This document shows positions 1 to 9,464 of a DNA stretch of 64,000 nucleotides, piece by piece. The notes beneath the pieces were generated by a model that made no database searches, was not told the DNA's origin, and worked only from the letters and a program-made list of their open reading frames with translations. The stretch comes from JAOUFP01 sp963801505. GTDB lineage: Bacteria > Nitrospirota > Thermodesulfovibrionia > Thermodesulfovibrionales > UBA6898. Positions within the stretch are counted from its first letter, which is position 1. Every line of letters begins with the position of its first letter. The translations under genes were made by a program, and so were the position numbers. The DNA is taken from positions 62,001 through 126,000 of the forward strand of contig CAWDEY010000020.1 in the NCBI GenBank assembly GCA_963801505.1, in the 5' to 3' direction.

Positions 1-870
1 AAACCGATTTTCTTCAACCGCAACAACTTCATCTGCATGGGCAGCCATGGCAATAGAGAAATTCCCTGCACCTGCATACAGATCGAGGACCTTTTTGCCG
101 CTTAAGGGAAATATTTTTTGTACAACAAAATCAACCGCTTTTTTATTAAGACTCCAGTGCGCCTGAAAAAAAGTCGTCGGCGCGACAGTATACTGCATGC
201 CATTAAGATCAAATTCGGTATAGGCAGCACCAGTGCAGGTATCATCATCAAGCATTACTCCTGAAAAGCCTATGGCCCTGTATTTATCAGATAACGACCT
301 GTCATAACCTCTTCCCTTCAAAAAAACTACCGCTGAATCACCGACCGCAATATGTACATCACTGAGATTTCGTACACTATCGGTTTCCTTGATTTTCTGG
401 AGCAGTTCATTGATCTCAGGCACCATCAATGGACACTGCTGGAATGTCACTACATCCCTGGAAGATTCCCTGAAAAATCCTACATCTCCGTTTCGTGAAA
501 CCTTGAATTGTGCCCTGTGACGGTAATTCCACGTCAGGTCATAAAGCGCAGGTTCCAAGGATGTTTCCACGCCGCTTATCCGTCTCAATGAGTCCAGAAT
601 TATCTCATCTTTCATCAGCCTTTGCTTTTCACATGACACAAACTGCAGACTGCATCCTCCGCATACCCCGAAGACAGAACATCTCGGAGAAATTCTGTAT
701 TCCGAAGCCTCGAGGACGTTTGATACACTCGCAATAGAATAATCCCTCTTTTTCTCTTCTATGGCCACTTCCACAACTTCACCTGGTATTGCTCCCTTGA
801 TAAGGATTACCTTTTCGTCCCGGGCTATGGTATACCCCCCGTATGCCGGCATCAATGATTTTAATACCAC
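1..870 (-). CDS. rlmD: 23S rRNA (uracil-5-)-methyltransferase RlmD/RumA family, 3' part cut off by window edge
   Basis: SAM-dependent m5U methyltransferase of the TrmA/RumA family, which acts on rRNA or tRNA in the cytoplasm. The reading frame is open to base 1, so the C-terminal catalytic Cys/Glu region is missing. The N-terminus (GYTIARDEKVILIKGAIPGE) is TRAM-like. It is followed by a CSVFGVCGGC cluster with a further Cys in FVSCEK, the 4Fe-4S pattern of RumA. LDLYAGAGNFSIAMAAHADE near the window edge is the SAM-binding motif I. I chose the GTG start at 870 because AAAGGA lies 8 nt upstream; an in-frame ATG at 852 is the alternative. It begins 5 nt after the receiver gene ends, so it is the last visible gene of the leftward operon. 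The family is certain; RlmD versus RlmC/TrmA is inferred from the cysteine cluster. Confidence 0.88.
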   Translation of the reverse strand, partial: MVLKSLMPAYGGYTIARDEKVILIKGAIPGEVVEVAIEEKKRDYSIASVSNVLEASEYRISPRCSVFGVCGGCSLQFVSCEKQRLMKDEIILDSLRRISGVETSLEPALYDLTWNYRHRAQFKVSRNGDVGFFRESSRDVVTFQQCPLMVPEINELLQKIKETDSVRNLSDVHIAVGDSAVVFLKGRGYDRSLSDKYRAIGFSGVMLDDDTCTGAAYTEFDLNGMQYTVAPTTFFQAHWSLNKKAVDFVVQKIFPLSGKKVLDLYAGAGNFSIAMAAHADEVVAVEENRF

Positions 871-875
871 TCGTT

Positions 876-1226
876 TTATTCCTTTTCAATCAGTTTTTTA
901 ATGGTTGCCTTCAATTCAGTCATGTCCGACGACTTCACAATATAGGCCTCAGATGCCCAGACAGCGAAATCATCTCTGTAATCATATGCTGTAGACATAA
1001 TAATCGGTAGTCGGGGCTTCTTTTCTTTCATCTGTCTTAATAACTTAATGCCGTCAATATCCGGGAGAAGTATATCAAGGGTGACAAGGTCGGGATCTTC
1101 CTGGTCAAATCTCTCAATAGCCTCCTGTCCATTCGAAGCAGTGACAATATTATATCCTTCCTCCTCGAGTTCCTCTTTGTAAAGTCTTAAAATATTCGGG
1201 TCATCGTCTACTATCAAGATTTTCAT
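876..1226 (-). CDS. Single-domain response regulator (CheY-like receiver)
   Basis: A 116-aa stand-alone receiver domain. DDD at residues 7-9 forms the acidic pocket, Asp51 in LDILLPD is the phospho-acceptor, and a Ser-Thr pair follows the IIM strand near residue 78. The Lys in AYIVKSS near residue 104 completes the active site. There is no output domain, so it acts by protein-protein contact or as a phosphorelay intermediate. Its ATG overlaps the stop of the preceding 1396-aa sensor kinase by 4 nt (ATGA). That makes translational coupling and a cognate kinase-regulator pair very likely. What it controls cannot be read from the sequence; its place behind glgA and galT suggests a link to storage-polysaccharide metabolism, which is inference. 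Confidence 0.93.
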   Translation of the reverse strand: MKILIVDDDPNILRLYKEELEEEGYNIVTASNGQEAIERFDQEDPDLVTLDILLPDIDGIKLLRQMKEKKPRLPIIMSTAYDYRDDFAVWASEAYIVKSSDMTELKATIKKLIEKE

Positions 1227-4200
1227 TTTTCTGCCTCCTTTATAGGTATAAAAACTCTAAAAACAGTCCCTTTTTCGACTTTGCTTTCAACTTCGAGTCT
1301 GCCATTATGCTCCTGTATTATTCTATGCGTTATAGCAAGTCCAAGCCCGGTGCCCGAAGCTTTCGTGGTAAAAAACGGATTAAAGATAAAAGCGCGCTCT
1401 TCCTCTGGTATACCCCTCCCGGTGTCCCTTACCTCCAACGCAGCATCATTTCTGTCTACGTATGTCCTGATATATATTGAACCGCTGCCGTTTATCGACT
1501 GAACAGCATTCGAAATAATATTTACGATGGCCTCTTTGACCCTGTGAGGATCAATGAAAATATTCGGAGAAGGACCGTAATCCCGCACAAGAACAATGCC
1601 CCTTTCCTCGATATCGGATTCCATTAACTGCAGGACGTCATCGACGAGCACATTGAAATTGGTATTTTCCCTTGAAAGCCTGACCTCTTTGACAAATCCC
1701 AGTATCTCCTTTAATATGCCTTCCAGCCTTGCAACTTCCTTCACTATTATTCCGGCATATTCTTTGAGGTTGCCCTCCAGTTTCTTTTCAAGTCTCTTGG
1801 CAAACCCTCCAACAGAAACCAGAGGGTTCCTGATCTCATGCGCAACCTTTGCAGCGACCTCTCCGAGCGCAGCCATTTTTTCAGACATAACAAGTTTTTC
1901 ACGCAGATTCTTCAGCTCACTGATATCTCTGACCACATGGACCGATCCGATAAATTCCCCCCCAGAGTCAAATATAGGTGAACTTGAGGTAAGAAATGTG
2001 CCGCCAAGATGCGGCTCCTCAAGCTCTTCGATATAGGCCTTTTTCGTGTTTACTGTCTTGTGATGCGGACACCTTTGGACCGGCTCGTTCGTACCGTGGA
2101 ATATCTCATAACATTTTCTCCCTATGATCTCCGATTGCGGAATCCCTATTTTATCGCTTACCGCACGGTTAATATTCTTAATTTCGTAATCACTGCTGAC
2201 AAAATAAACCATATCAGATATCGATTCGAAAATATTCTCCAGCTGCTGTTCAGCCATAGTCACCTGTTCAAACAACCGCGCGCTCTCAATCGCTGAAGCA
2301 ACATGGTTGGAAAAACTTACAAGAAACTGCATATCTTCTTCCAGAATCGTCTTTCTATTGAAATAATTATCAACCCAAATCAGGCCGATCACTTTATCGC
2401 GGGAAATCAACGGGACCAAAGCATAGGCCTGGGTGCCGAGCTGCTGTATGAGCACAGTATCTGAAAGGGGCTCTTCTTTGACATCCAATATATTAAATGG
2501 TTTTTTTTCTTTGACAGCGCGCGTCAGTGCGCCATCATTATCGAGAGAGACCTCGATGCCAAGAGTAAGCTTCTCAAGAAATGAGTCCTTTTTTGCGGGA
2601 CTCGTAGCGATTTCCTGCATGACATCGTTGAGCGTTTTATGTTTCAGGGATATATCATCCCATATTGCCCATGCTTCTTCCGGAGACTCAGGACCTACAC
2701 CCATGACTCCCTTCAGCACATTTTTTGCTTCATCAACAAGAAAGAGAATGGCCCTGTTGAATCCCATGCCGTCACTCATTGTCACCGCAGTCAGGACCAT
2801 TCTCAAAAGCCTGTCCAGTTCCAGGGTGCTTCTCATGGCGGAACTAATGAAAAAAAGCCTGGATATCTCCTGGTTTCTTCTGATCAGCTCCTTTTCCACC
2901 CTTTTCTTTTCTGAAATGTCTCTTGATATACCACTTATCCCTATAACATCACCTGTAGCATTTTTTATGGGTGACAAAGTAAGACTGATTTCAATAATAG
3001 TCCCGTCTTTTTTGCTCCTTAAGGTCTCAATATCCTTTAAAACTTCTCCCTTCTTTATGCGTTCTATATTTTCCTGTTCTTTTTCAAAAAGAAATTCAGG
3101 AACAAACGGTAAAAAAATGCCTGTAACATCTTTTTCGGAAAAGCCGAATATTTTTTCCGCTCCCTGGTTCCAGGAAGTAACCAGGCCCTCAAGGTCTGAT
3201 GTAACAATCGCATCTGCAGAGTTATTTATAATGCTCTCAAGATACTCTTTAGTTTGAATAACTTCCCGGTAAAGTCCTAAAGTCTCTTCCTGATACAGCA
3301 CCCTTTCAGTAATGTCCATGATAAAAACAACGGATTCCGTAATCTCGCCTGTTTCATCTTTGATGGGATATGCGGTGAGTTCAGCATAATTCATGCCCCG
3401 TGATTGCATAATTGAATTAATCTCACCGGTTTCAAATGTTGCTTTTGCCGCGCAGTGAGGGCAAATGCCGATCTTTTCATGAAAAATATCAAGGGTATTA
3501 CGTCCTACAAGTTCATCAGCAGGCGTGGCCACCCATTCTTCAATATATTTATTTACCGACGTTATGACATAGTCCCTGTCAAGAGTAATAATACCGCCCT
3601 GGACACTGTCAAAAAGCACGTTCAGACGTTTCCTGTCCTCGCCAAACTTTTTTTGCCTGTTAAGCTCGGATTCATATATTTCAGAGCGTTCTATGGCCAG
3701 CGATAAAATTGACGCAAAACCCTCCACGGTATTGAGATCTTCGTTAGTAAAGGAAACCAGATTGCCGTGCATATCGTACTTGTCATAAAGTCCAAGGGTC
3801 CCGATGACTTTCTCTCCTACTTTTAACGGAGCGCATATCACAGATTTGGCATTGATTAGAGGCAGCCTCATATTCTGAGGCATTTTACTTGCGTCTTCTA
3901 CCAGTAACGGTTTATCATTGGCAGCTACCCATCCGGCAATACCCTCTCCAAGGGAAAGCTCCATCTCCTGGTCGACCCCATCGGGCAAACCGTAACAGGA
4001 TTTAATTTTAAGCTTGTTGTCTTCGAGCAATCTTATAATACATCCCTTGGAAGACAACAACCGTGAAATTTCAGTTGCTATTTTTTTCAGTAAGTCCTCA
4101 AGGTCCAAAACCGATGTAAGCGCTTTGCTCATTTCATACAAAACAGTAAGCTTCTGAAGCTGATCTTTCGTAGACCGGAAAAGTTCTGAGTTTCTTACAA

Positions 4201-5413
4201 TAGATTCAACTGTATGTGAAAGAATTTTTAACGTATCAATTTCATCTGTAAAAAATGTATACGGTGATAAACTGCCGACAAGCAAAAAGCCCAAACATTT
4301 ATTATCGCGGATTATCGGCATAACCAAAGCAGTATTGTAATGTTTCAATATCCCGGTTTTTTCGTCCTTATTAATCTCATCAGAAATGACCACATATCTA
4401 AGAGTTGTCATCATTTCACTTATGATATGGTTTTCCAAAGAAACACAATCTTCCGGCAGGCGTTCGTCAGTCACATTTGAAGCCTCCATACAAAAAGTTT
4501 TCAGATCGTCTTTCAGCAGATAAAGAGCGCACTTATCATACCGAAGCTTAAGAGAAATTGTTTCAACGATATACTGAAAAGCGTCCTTTAAGTCATATGT
4601 TGTGCCGGCCACTTTCGCAACATCCAGCAACAGCTCTGTTTCTTTGAGTTTTTGAGTTACCTTCAGGCTTGAAGATTCCAATTCTGTTACCATTAAATCA
4701 AATCTCTTTGCGATAGTTCCAAACTCGTCTTTGCGGTCCAGCCCTATCCTGTATGACATTTCGCCTTTGCCTATCCTTTCGGTTGCCTTTAAAAGTTCTT
4801 TAAAAGGGACTTCTATGGCCCTCCTGATCCGTATAATAAGAAAAAAAGTTGCAAGGAAACTGAAGATAATCAGTGCGGCATGATAGTAGACCATTTTTTT
4901 CTTGATCTTGTTGGCGACTATTGCAACATTCAATATTTTATTGTTTGAATTTTCAAGCAATTCATCAATCTGTTTTATGATGTTAATAGCAACAGAATCA
5001 ATATCTTGAAGATATCTGATTACCTCAAGGTTCCCAACGGGTTGCATGTTTCTTATGACATTTCCCGAAAGATCAACTACCTGCTGAAATTCCGTGGCAA
5101 GTGCATCAAGCTCTTCTTTATTCTGATGAATAGCGCTTAAATTACCGAAACTCCTGCGCACATCAGATAGTTTCTTGAAATACTGTTTCTTGTATTTTGA
5201 ATCTCCGGTCAGACTCCAGCCTTTCGTTGCATCTATAAAATCCCCGATATTCCTGGCCAGTTCATTATAAAGCTTGTTCTCTTCACTTCCCGAACGAAGG
5301 GACCCCATATGCTCGCTTATTGTATCAAATATAACTATTGACCCCAGGGACAATAGCGCGATCAAAACAAAAAATATCGAAAGCATAAGAGACAACCTTG
5401 CCCTGAGAGTCAT
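1223..5413 (-). CDS. Giant multi-sensor histidine kinase (HAMP, three GAF, three PAS, HisKA, HATPase)
   Basis: A 1396-aa inner-membrane sensor kinase. TM1 is at about residues 8-30 and TM2 at about 175-196, enclosing a helical periplasmic sensor of about 140 aa. HAMP follows (about 197-255), then GAF (about 265-410), GAF (about 430-590), PAS with a CPHC motif (about 600-715), PAS-PAC (about 733-855), GAF (about 870-1040) and PAS with a CPHHK motif (about 1045-1160). HisKA has the phospho-His in VAHEIRNPL; HATPase shows DTGRGIPEEE and GTGLGLAI near residues 1330-1362. The CPHC-type PAS cysteines could bind metal or heme, which is speculative. It overlaps glgA upstream and the receiver gene downstream by 4 nt each. 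AGGGTGAG precedes the start. A kinase locked into a glgA-galT operon is unusual. Confidence 0.93.
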   Translation of the reverse strand: MTLRARLSLMLSIFFVLIALLSLGSIVIFDTISEHMGSLRSGSEENKLYNELARNIGDFIDATKGWSLTGDSKYKKQYFKKLSDVRRSFGNLSAIHQNKEELDALATEFQQVVDLSGNVIRNMQPVGNLEVIRYLQDIDSVAINIIKQIDELLENSNNKILNVAIVANKIKKKMVYYHAALIIFSFLATFFLIIRIRRAIEVPFKELLKATERIGKGEMSYRIGLDRKDEFGTIAKRFDLMVTELESSSLKVTQKLKETELLLDVAKVAGTTYDLKDAFQYIVETISLKLRYDKCALYLLKDDLKTFCMEASNVTDERLPEDCVSLENHIISEMMTTLRYVVISDEINKDEKTGILKHYNTALVMPIIRDNKCLGFLLVGSLSPYTFFTDEIDTLKILSHTVESIVRNSELFRSTKDQLQKLTVLYEMSKALTSVLDLEDLLKKIATEISRLLSSKGCIIRLLEDNKLKIKSCYGLPDGVDQEMELSLGEGIAGWVAANDKPLLVEDASKMPQNMRLPLINAKSVICAPLKVGEKVIGTLGLYDKYDMHGNLVSFTNEDLNTVEGFASILSLAIERSEIYESELNRQKKFGEDRKRLNVLFDSVQGGIITLDRDYVITSVNKYIEEWVATPADELVGRNTLDIFHEKIGICPHCAAKATFETGEINSIMQSRGMNYAELTAYPIKDETGEITESVVFIMDITERVLYQEETLGLYREVIQTKEYLESIINNSADAIVTSDLEGLVTSWNQGAEKIFGFSEKDVTGIFLPFVPEFLFEKEQENIERIKKGEVLKDIETLRSKKDGTIIEISLTLSPIKNATGDVIGISGISRDISEKKRVEKELIRRNQEISRLFFISSAMRSTLELDRLLRMVLTAVTMSDGMGFNRAILFLVDEAKNVLKGVMGVGPESPEEAWAIWDDISLKHKTLNDVMQEIATSPAKKDSFLEKLTLGIEVSLDNDGALTRAVKEKKPFNILDVKEEPLSDTVLIQQLGTQAYALVPLISRDKVIGLIWVDNYFNRKTILEEDMQFLVSFSNHVASAIESARLFEQVTMAEQQLENIFESISDMVYFVSSDYEIKNINRAVSDKIGIPQSEIIGRKCYEIFHGTNEPVQRCPHHKTVNTKKAYIEELEEPHLGGTFLTSSSPIFDSGGEFIGSVHVVRDISELKNLREKLVMSEKMAALGEVAAKVAHEIRNPLVSVGGFAKRLEKKLEGNLKEYAGIIVKEVARLEGILKEILGFVKEVRLSRENTNFNVLVDDVLQLMESDIEERGIVLVRDYGPSPNIFIDPHRVKEAIVNIISNAVQSINGSGSIYIRTYVDRNDAALEVRDTGRGIPEEERAFIFNPFFTTKASGTGLGLAITHRIIQEHNGRLEVESKVEKGTVFRVFIPIKEAEK

Positions 5414-6861
5414 TTACTCACCCTTTTACGCGCCAGCATATAAAGCTCGACATATTTATCAGTTGATCTGCTCCAGGAGAAATTGTTTTTCATAACTTTA
5501 CAGGCCATCTTTTTCATATTTGCCTTATCGGTAAAAACACATATTGCACGCTTAACAGCATCCTGCAGAGCATATGGCGTAAAGTCGTGAAAAAGGAACC
5601 CGGTCCCTGTATGTGTAATATGGTCATAATCCTGTATTGTATCGGCAAGCCCCCCGGTTTTCCTGGCTATCGGAACAGTCCCATATTTCATGGCTATAAG
5701 CTGTCCAAGTCCGCACGGTTCATACTGCGAAGGCATCAGAAAAAAATCAGATCCGGCGTATATCCGGCGCGCAAGAGACTCTTCAAACCCTATACGAACA
5801 TAAATTCTGCCTTTTAGAGCTTCAGAGGCTTTTTTTAAAAGCCTCTCATATCCATCTTCACCTTTTCCAAGCACAATGAGATTCAGCCCCATGGCAATCA
5901 GTGCCTCAAGAGAGTCCAACACAAGGTCAATCCCCTTTTGTGACGAAAGCCTGCTGACAATCGCCGCGATCGGCAGTGTTTCTCTATCGAATGCGGCCTC
6001 TTGAAATAATGCTTTCCTGCATCGCGCCTTCCCTTTCGGATCATCATCACCGTATTTACAAGGGAGAAATGTGTCCCTTGCCGGATCAAATTCCTCATAG
6101 TCTATGCCATTAATAATTCCATAAAGTTCACTGGCCCTTTTTCTAATGACCCCATCAAGGCCAAAGCCGTACTCAGCCTGCTGTATCTCACGAGCATAGG
6201 TATTACTCACAGTATTTATAATATCAGCGTAAAGGAGCCCAGCCTTCATCAAATTGAGTTTTCCGTAAAACTCAAGTCTTTCGGGAACAAAATATTCCCT
6301 GCCCAGGCCGGTGTAACTCAGTGTTGGTGCATCGAAAACGCCCTGATAGCCGAGATTGTGAACTGTAAAGAGTGACACTGTTTTAGCAAAATATCCGCTG
6401 CTTTTATAGAGAGTTTTAAGATAGAGGGGGACCAAGGCCGTCTGCCAGTCATTACAGTGAATAACATCAGGCTTGACCCGCATTGCAAGACATACTTCCA
6501 AAACAGCCTTTGAAAAAAATATGAACCTGATTGCATTATCAGCATAGTCACCCTCAGATGTCCCGTAGAGTTCAGGCCTGTCGTATAGTTCATCGCATTC
6601 AATAAAATAGGCCTCTGGATTTTCATCTTTTGATGAAGCAAATATCATCCCCTTATACGCACGTTTTCCCATCCTGACCAGTATGGATTTACCTGTATCA
6701 TGAAGTTTATGCTTGCTCTTTATCACTGCATACAAGGGAAGCACTAAAAAAGCTGTTTCATTCTTTTTGCGTAATTCCTTCAAAAGGGCCCCTGCAACGT
6801 CCGCAAGTCCGCCGGTCTTGATATAGGGGACCGCCTCAGAACTTGCAATAAGAATTTTCAA
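5410..6861 (-). CDS. glgA: Glycogen synthase (ADP-glucose type, GT5)
   Basis: Transfers glucose from ADP-glucose to the growing alpha-1,4-glucan in the cytoplasm. At 483 aa it has the normal GlgA length. The N-terminal KTGGLADVAGAL is the substrate-binding KxGGL motif. FTVHNLGYQG is a family signature in the N-terminal domain, and the C-terminal domain carries a second KTGGLADT motif after EPCGLGQL, as in GT-B GT5 enzymes. The stop overlaps the kinase gene start by 4 nt, and its ATG overlaps the galT stop by 4 nt, so all are translated from one message. The ADP-glucose supplier, glgC, lies at 17.7-19.0 kb. Use of UDP-glucose instead cannot be excluded, since a uridylyltransferase gene sits directly upstream. 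Confidence 0.95.
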   Translation of the reverse strand: MKILIASSEAVPYIKTGGLADVAGALLKELRKKNETAFLVLPLYAVIKSKHKLHDTGKSILVRMGKRAYKGMIFASSKDENPEAYFIECDELYDRPELYGTSEGDYADNAIRFIFFSKAVLEVCLAMRVKPDVIHCNDWQTALVPLYLKTLYKSSGYFAKTVSLFTVHNLGYQGVFDAPTLSYTGLGREYFVPERLEFYGKLNLMKAGLLYADIINTVSNTYAREIQQAEYGFGLDGVIRKRASELYGIINGIDYEEFDPARDTFLPCKYGDDDPKGKARCRKALFQEAAFDRETLPIAAIVSRLSSQKGIDLVLDSLEALIAMGLNLIVLGKGEDGYERLLKKASEALKGRIYVRIGFEESLARRIYAGSDFFLMPSQYEPCGLGQLIAMKYGTVPIARKTGGLADTIQDYDHITHTGTGFLFHDFTPYALQDAVKRAICVFTDKANMKKMACKVMKNNFSWSRSTDKYVELYMLARKRVSK

Positions 6862-7856
6862 GAAAGCTTCGCCTCACGCATAAACTTGGCAGACTCTTCA
6901 GGAGGGGTCGGATTAATATAAAATCCGGACCCCCACTCAAAGCCCGCGATCTTCGTCAGCTTAGGGACTATTTCAATATGCCAGTGATAGTAGTCATTAA
7001 TTTCGTCATAGAAAGGAGAGGTATGAATAACAAAATTATACGGAGGGGTATCAAGTATCCTGTCCATCTGTCTTAGTATTCTTTGAAGTATCTCGGCCAG
7101 CTCTGAATAATTTCTATCAGGAGGGCTGAACATGGAATTGTGTTTCTTGGGAAGTATCCACGTCTCAAACGGCGACCGGGGTGCAAAAGGTGCAAGTGCT
7201 ACATATTTTGCATTCTCATATATCACCCGTTTCCCGTCAGAAAGCTCCTGAGTGATCACATCACAAAAAATGCATCTTTCCTTGATCTCGTAGTGCTGGC
7301 GTGCAGCATCCAGCTCTTCCTTCACAATCTTCGGAACAATCGGCAGCGCTATAAGCTGGGTATGCGTGTGTTCAAGAGAGGCACCTGCTGCCTCGCCCTC
7401 ATTTTTGAATATCAGAGCGTATTTGAAACGCTGGTCCTTCTTGAGATCTCCCAGCCTCAGAAAACATGCCCACAAAACGTCTTCAACAGCTTTTTGCGAC
7501 ATGGTAGAAAGAGACAAATTATGTTCTGGTGTCTCAACAATGACTTCATGGGCACCGATACCGTTCATTTTATCGAATATGCCTTCACCGGTTTTCCCAA
7601 GCTCGCCGTATATCTGGAGTGCAGGGAATTTATTCGGCATGACTCTCAATGTCCAGCCAGGGGCGTTAGCCTGAGAATCGACAGTTCTGAAAGCCATGAT
7701 CTCAGGTGGTGTAGTATATTCATTACCCGGACAGAAAGGGCAGAACCCACCTTTTTTTCGCTGCGAAGGGGAGATAAAATCAGTCGGCCTTTTCCCTCTC
7801 TCTATCGATATAATGACCCATCTGCCGACGATAGGGTCTTTCCGTAATTCAGGCAT
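6858..7856 (-). CDS. galT: Galactose-1-phosphate uridylyltransferase (HIT superfamily)
   Basis: A 332-aa nucleotidyl transferase that swaps UMP (or AMP in some relatives) between sugar-1-phosphates through a covalent His intermediate. CPFCPGNE near residue 40 and CIFCDVI near residue 195 are zinc-site cysteines. The catalytic motif appears as EHTHTQLIALP, with Thr where classic GalT has Pro (HPHxQ). A C-terminal YHWHIEIVPK supplies the second His pair. It is the first gene of the leftward glgA operon, followed by glgA with a 4-nt overlap. Members close to archaeal and thermophile GalT, or ADP-glucose phosphorylase, share this architecture, so exact sugar and nucleotide specificity is unsure. 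The gene upstream is divergent and 285 nt away, so the operon promoter lies in 7857-8141. Confidence 0.88.
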   Translation of the reverse strand: MPELRKDPIVGRWVIISIERGKRPTDFISPSQRKKGGFCPFCPGNEYTTPPEIMAFRTVDSQANAPGWTLRVMPNKFPALQIYGELGKTGEGIFDKMNGIGAHEVIVETPEHNLSLSTMSQKAVEDVLWACFLRLGDLKKDQRFKYALIFKNEGEAAGASLEHTHTQLIALPIVPKIVKEELDAARQHYEIKERCIFCDVITQELSDGKRVIYENAKYVALAPFAPRSPFETWILPKKHNSMFSPPDRNYSELAEILQRILRQMDRILDTPPYNFVIHTSPFYDEINDYYHWHIEIVPKLTKIAGFEWGSGFYINPTPPEESAKFMREAKLS

Positions 7857-7957
7857 ATGTCCTCCGAATAAAAATTAAGAAATCAAGCAGCTTATTCAAC
7901 CAGCTCCAGGTTTCCTTTTTTTATATAAAAATCTGACAGTTACTGCTGTGGATTTTT

Positions 7958-8101
7958 AACTGCTCGGGTGTTTAGGCTGAAGACGGAAGGCTAAAGCATA
8001 TCAATCAGTTGCCGGAGCCTCACAGGCCGTCTCAAATACCGGAAATGTTTGTGCGATCACCTAAAAACCTTCCACCTTCAGGCCATTTACCTGAGTAGTT
8101 A
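7958..8101. repeat. Palindromic intergenic repeat, family C copy 1
   Basis: The ends form an imperfect 25-bp inverted repeat: the left end AACTGCTCGGGTGTTTAGGC matches the reverse complement of the right end, which reads CTTCAGGCCATTTACCTGAG. The same ends recur at 38166-38273, and in weaker form at 26886-27104. There is no coding potential, so this is a MITE-like non-autonomous element or a REP-type palindrome. It sits in the divergent spacer between galT and the MBL-fold gene. Confidence 0.7.
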
Positions 8102-8106
8102 CTGTT

Positions 8107-8136
8107 TTGGAATATTATATCACAATGGGATATAAT
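8107..8136 (+). promoter_or_regulatory. Sigma-70 type promoter for the MBL-fold gene, probably leaderless
   Basis: TTGGAA (8107-8112), an 18-nt spacer and a perfect TATAAT (8131-8136). Only 5 nt separate the -10 box from the ATG at 8142, so transcription would begin at the start codon. No Shine-Dalgarno sequence is visible, which fits a leaderless mRNA. Confidence 0.6.
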
Positions 8137-8141
8137 TACAG

Positions 8142-9113
8142 ATGAAACCTGTTTTTCACACCAAACTGTTAAATGATTATTTCGGTGATCCTTGTCTTTT
8201 CGCAAGGGTCCTGCATGAAAAGAGGGCTGTTCTTTTCGATCTTGGCAATTTACATTCATTAAAACCATCTGATCTATATAAAATTACCGATGTATTTGTG
8301 ACCCATACCCACATGGACCATTTCATAGGGTTCGACACCCTCCTCAGGGGGATACTAAGAAGGGAAGTTCCCTTAAATATTTATGGCCCTCCCAGCATCC
8401 TGCCTTGCATTCAGGGAAAGTTGAAAGGCTACACATGGAATCTGATAGAAGATTATCCGAGCAAAATAAATGTATTTGCGTATAACGGCAGATATTTAAC
8501 ACATTCAGTTTTCCCGGCAAAAAACAGGTTTAGAAAACAGACTGTGTCAAAAGCTAAATCAGACGGTCTCCTCCTTGAAGACCAAATGTTTACTGTACGG
8601 GCAGCAAAATTGGACCACAGCATACCGTGTCTTGCATATTCACTTGAAGAAGAATTTCATATCAATATTGATAAAGCTCTCCTTATCAGAAAAAAGCTTA
8701 CGGTGGGTGCATGGCTGAATGATTTCAAGAAAATTATTAGGGAACAGCCCGGAGACACACAACAGATAATAAGAATCCGCGATAAAGATTTCAAGGTAGC
8801 CGAACTATCTGAGATTGCAAGAATAACAAGGGGACAAAAAATTTCATTTGCAACAGATATAGCCTTAAATCAAAACAATTTTGCCGGATTAATAAACTTG
8901 ATAAAGGGTTCCGACATTTTCTTTTGCGAAGCCTATTTTCTAGAAAAAGACCGAAAAAGAGCTATCGAGAGGTCCCATCTCACAGCTAAAGCGGCTGGAG
9001 CAATTGCTAAAGAAGCAGGAGTAAAAAAATTGGAATTAATGCATTTTTCCTCAAAATACAGGGATTGCGCTGATAAAGTTATAGAAGAGGCGATGAGAGA
9101 ATTTCACGGCTGA
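8142..9113 (+). CDS. Metallo-beta-lactamase fold hydrolase, ribonuclease Z-like
   Basis: A 323-aa MBL-superfamily protein closest in layout to RNase Z/ElaC. THTHMDHFIGFD puts the HxHxDH zinc motif at His55, His57, Asp59 and His60. DHSIPCLAYSLEE, FATDIALN and the later ERSHLTA plus LMHFSSKY supply the remaining metal ligands in RNase Z order. RNase Z removes tRNA 3' trailers, but this group also contains uncharacterised phosphodiesterases, so the substrate is inferred. A perfect TATAAT ends 5 nt before the ATG, suggesting leaderless translation. Its stop codon abuts the stop of the convergent SAP-like gene with no spacer. Cytoplasmic; no signal peptide. Confidence 0.8.
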   Translation: MKPVFHTKLLNDYFGDPCLFARVLHEKRAVLFDLGNLHSLKPSDLYKITDVFVTHTHMDHFIGFDTLLRGILRREVPLNIYGPPSILPCIQGKLKGYTWNLIEDYPSKINVFAYNGRYLTHSVFPAKNRFRKQTVSKAKSDGLLLEDQMFTVRAAKLDHSIPCLAYSLEEEFHINIDKALLIRKKLTVGAWLNDFKKIIREQPGDTQQIIRIRDKDFKVAELSEIARITRGQKISFATDIALNQNNFAGLINLIKGSDIFFCEAYFLEKDRKRAIERSHLTAKAAGAIAKEAGVKKLELMHFSSKYRDCADKVIEEAMREFHG

Positions 9114-9299
9114 CTACATTTTCAGACAGTCTTCTCTCCACAAACAATCAGACTGTGCACAGTGACTGGAAACAGCTGTCCCAAAACAGTCAAAGTTACC
9201 TTCAGCCCTTTGTATGGCACGTATAATCTCCTCTTTCTTCATCTTACCGGTCTTAACACCATTTCTCTGGGCAATTGCCTTAATATCCTTCAGGTTCAT
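9114..9299 (-). CDS. Small SAP/Rho-N-like protein with C-terminal Cys cluster
   Basis: A 61-aa protein. Residues 1-30 (MNLKDIKAIAQRNGVKTGKM) resemble the SAP or Rho N-terminal helix-extended-loop-helix fold that binds nucleic acid. The C-terminal half has four cysteines (CFG, CAQSDC, WREDC) that could hold a metal or iron-sulfur centre. Similar miniproteins occur in delta-proteobacteria and Nitrospirota, from memory of the family. The upstream sequence AAAAGGGGGTAAAATAT provides a Shine-Dalgarno sequence. It is convergent with the MBL-fold gene, with no bases between the stops. The function is unknown; nucleic-acid binding is inference. Confidence 0.75.
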   Translation of the reverse strand: MNLKDIKAIAQRNGVKTGKMKKEEIIRAIQRAEGNFDCFGTAVSSHCAQSDCLWREDCLKM

Positions 9300-9464
9300 A
9301 TATTTTACCCCCTTTTATTAAGAACTTTATAGCACGGCAGCGATGCAAAAGCAACAGAAAATATTGAAAATATTGTTATATTGCCCGAAGTTCAACAGTT
9401 TGACAAATCCGTTTGTGCTTATTTAACATAAAAGACCTCTGCCCGGAAAGAAAGGATATCTTAA

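Noticed and set aside
2433..3257. A 274-aa open frame on the plus strand inside the giant kinase gene
   Set aside because: Ser/Leu/Phe-rich composition typical of an antisense shadow; the minus-strand kinase reading is unmistakable and no Shine-Dalgarno sequence precedes the frame.
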